The notes under the pieces: model-generated
Databases searched by the model: none
What the model was told of the DNA's origin: nothing
Seen by the model: the letters and a program-made list of their open reading frames with translations, nothing else
Shown here: in pieces, positions 61,777 through 64,000 of the stretch
Layout of the letters: each line of letters starts with the position of its first letter
How positions within the stretch are numbered: the first letter of the stretch is position 1
Assembly (NCBI GenBank): GCA_040506895.1
Contig: JBEVVY010000001.1
Location: 1,736,001-1,800,000, forward strand
Source of the DNA: Sedimenticola_A sp040506895
GTDB lineage: Bacteria; Pseudomonadota; Gammaproteobacteria; Chromatiales; Chromatiaceae
Direction: 5' to 3'
DNA: 64,000 bases
Made by a program: the position numbers and the translations under genes

Positions 61777-62064
61777 TTATCCTTTACAAATATCAAATAC
61801 GTTAGAAATAATCGATAACAATACACCCCCAATCCATGAAATCAAGAATAACGGCCACCACTTACGACCTAAACTGTTCAAGTATTTATTAGAAAAAAAC
61901 GAATAAAATGGACCCATTATTTCGTTTAAATAATTAATTTTTTGACCTTCATCCTCCTTGTTCATAAACACAACAAATGAACTAATTAAGGCCAAAAAAA
62001 TAAGAACTATAGATAAAACAAATAAAGTAGCATCCAAAAATCCATCACAGTATGCATAAAACAT
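61777..62064 (-). CDS. Two-TM small membrane protein, unknown (95 aa)
   Basis: A 95-aa protein with a first hydrophobic helix (TLFVLSIVLIFLALISSFVV) and a second (PLFLISWIGGVLLSIISNVF), separated by a charged loop with KEDEGQKINYLNEIMGPFYS. No family recognised. Its ATG (62064-62062) is preceded directly by a TAA (62067-62065), which is the stop of the IS3-interrupted gene upstream once the insertion is removed. The two therefore form an operon-like pair, a layout also seen in toxin-immunity pairs; that function is not shown here. Confidence 0.65.
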   Translation of the reverse strand: MFYAYCDGFLDATLFVLSIVLIFLALISSFVVFMNKEDEGQKINYLNEIMGPFYSFFSNKYLNSLGRKWWPLFLISWIGGVLLSIISNVFDICKG

Positions 62065-62182
62065 TTACATACCCTCAATTGATGTCTCAGTACCTATTGA
62101 AACGTTTATTTGTAGTGGCATAGTTAATTTGGCCACCTGAACCTGGGTGATATGATGTCCCAGGAGTGGAACAGGTGGCAAG

Positions 62183-63360
<1,178 letters not shown>

Positions 63361-63368
63361 CCACTACA

Positions 63369-63805
63369 ATTATAGGTGACTTGTTTATATTATTAAGAAC
63401 TTTACCAAGCACATTTGGCTTATAACCTATCCCAAAGCCTACCCCAACAAGACCATCCTCAGAAAAATACAGCCTGCCACCAAATCCAACAAAGAAATCG
63501 ACAGTATTGATATATCCTTCATGATCAGCAATAAAATCTAACGTCGCTGTCGCATACCCTGTATTTAATCCCTTATCATGAATTACAACCTTATCTGACG
63601 TAATACCTGTAATCTTGCCATTATGATTATGGTTTACAGTAAGACTAACTCCAATCCCTGTGGGAATTTTTTCATCTGCAACCAAAGACACTAGTGATAC
63701 ACCCGGAAGCTGAATATCTCCCGAAATCCCCACACGATACCCTGAACGCTTAATCCCATTCATACTCACGCTTTCTGGATCCCTATATACAGAGACTGAA
63801 CTCAC
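63369..63805 (-). pseudogene. Gene interrupted by IS3 insertion, function unknown
   Basis: The minus-strand frame from a GTG at 63805 runs 145 codons into the IS3 element. It begins MSSVSVYRDPESVSMNGIKR and includes SGYRVGISGDIQLPGVSLVS, YINTVDFFVGFGGRLYFSED and GLVGVGFGIGYKPN. Excising the IS and one ATT leaves 14 more codons (INVSIGTETSIEGM) and a TAA that abuts the next gene start, so the intact protein would be about 159 aa. The start lies 25 bases from repeat C, upstream of which the frame has a stop. Gly-rich, beta-like; no family recognised. Confidence 0.8.
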
Positions 63806-63829
63806 TATCCCATTAGAGAGTTTTCTGGA

Positions 63830-64000
63830 TAAATGGGGTCAGAGTAGACTTTTCAGATTTATTTCCCATAAAAAATCTATCTACTTTATTCTCTCTATAT
63901 AATTATTGACGAAATCCCTAACTGATTTATTTGCTGCAGCTTAGGCCACACAAACTAAGGATATAATTCCTTATGCTGGGTAAAATTTTTTCGCTAACGA
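63830..64000. repeat. Repeat C: second copy of the ~200-bp element, cut by the window edge
   Basis: Begins TAAATGGGGTCAGAGTAGAC as repeat B does and follows it closely: ATCTATCTACTTTATTCTCT, a CTGATTTAT-type segment, CTGCAGC, and AAATTTTTTCGCTAACGA at the window end. The right inverted end lies beyond the window. It is in the same orientation as repeat B. The IS3-interrupted gene starts 25 bases away. Confidence 0.8.

Overview
The window is bacterial chromosome from a motile, GC-rich gammaproteobacterium. The gene blocks are those of Chromatiales/Pseudomonadales-type genomes: cheR-cheV-flgA-flgM-flgN, ilvB-ilvN-ilvC-pssA-leuA, purM-purN beside DUF2066/pgsA/hda, and apbC-metG-rnfABCDGE. A sulfur-oxidising Chromatiales relative is plausible (cytochrome c', SoxW/TlpA-like thioredoxins, Rnf, selenodomain-type radical SAM operon), but that is inference. 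One scaffold gap (200 N) lies inside a secretion ATPase gene and is flanked by an exact 91-bp duplication, which is an assembly artefact.

Layout. 1-3.7 kb: flagellar and chemotaxis genes (cheR fragment, cheV, flgA, sigma-28 promoter, flgM, flgN, PilZ flagellar brake). 3.7-6.0 kb: an overlapping three-gene operon of an ArsS-type radical SAM protein and two glycosyltransferase-like partners. 6.1-9.7 kb: tRNA-Arg(CCT), then a lower-GC patch of exported, metal-binding-looking small proteins (DUF4399, DUF411, a Cys/His/Met-rich protein) and an IS1182-type element. 9.7-13.1 kb: an RRM-like protein, an unknown 597-aa protein, a degenerate nuclease-fold protein. 13.3-19.1 kb: sucA-sucB and class I fumarase. 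19.2-25.4 kb: small proteins, BolA/IbaG, prfC, rimI, type-4 uracil-DNA glycosylase, a 273-bp MITE-like palindromic element, leuA. 25.4-29.8 kb: pssA and ilvBNC, with a second, synonymously diverged copy of the ilvC 3' end after ilvC. 30.1-37.5 kb: DUF4124, MIF and LysE proteins, a tandem hairpin repeat, then a reverse-strand group tlpA-like, soxW-like, tolC-like, hlyD-like, acyP, gspE/pilB-like. 37.6-47.1 kb: unknown 544-aa protein, yihY, arsC-like, wrbA, hda, pgsA-like, DUF2066, purMN, DUF3108, dCMP deaminase. 47.4-51.4 kb: a CBS/ion-transporter/CBS operon, an unknown 320-aa protein, cytochrome c'. 51.5-60.5 kb: apbC, metG, rnfABCDGE.

60.5-64 kb is different: AT-rich, with short orphan genes all on the minus strand, each preceded by a copy of a ~200-bp inverted-end repeat, plus an IS3-family element. 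Removing the IS3 element and one 3-bp target duplication in silico restores an open frame whose stop codon directly abuts the start of a two-TM membrane protein. The layout looks like a cassette array of small exported or membrane proteins and is the part of the window most likely to hold something undescribed.

How the genes fit together: the core regions encode flagellar assembly checkpoints, the oxidative TCA branch (sucAB, fumarase), branched-chain amino acid synthesis, purine synthesis and a membrane redox pump (Rnf). The accessory regions (6.2-9.7 kb, 23.5-23.8 kb, 26.3-26.5 kb, 31.6-31.8 kb, 60.5-64 kb) carry the mobile and repeat structure.
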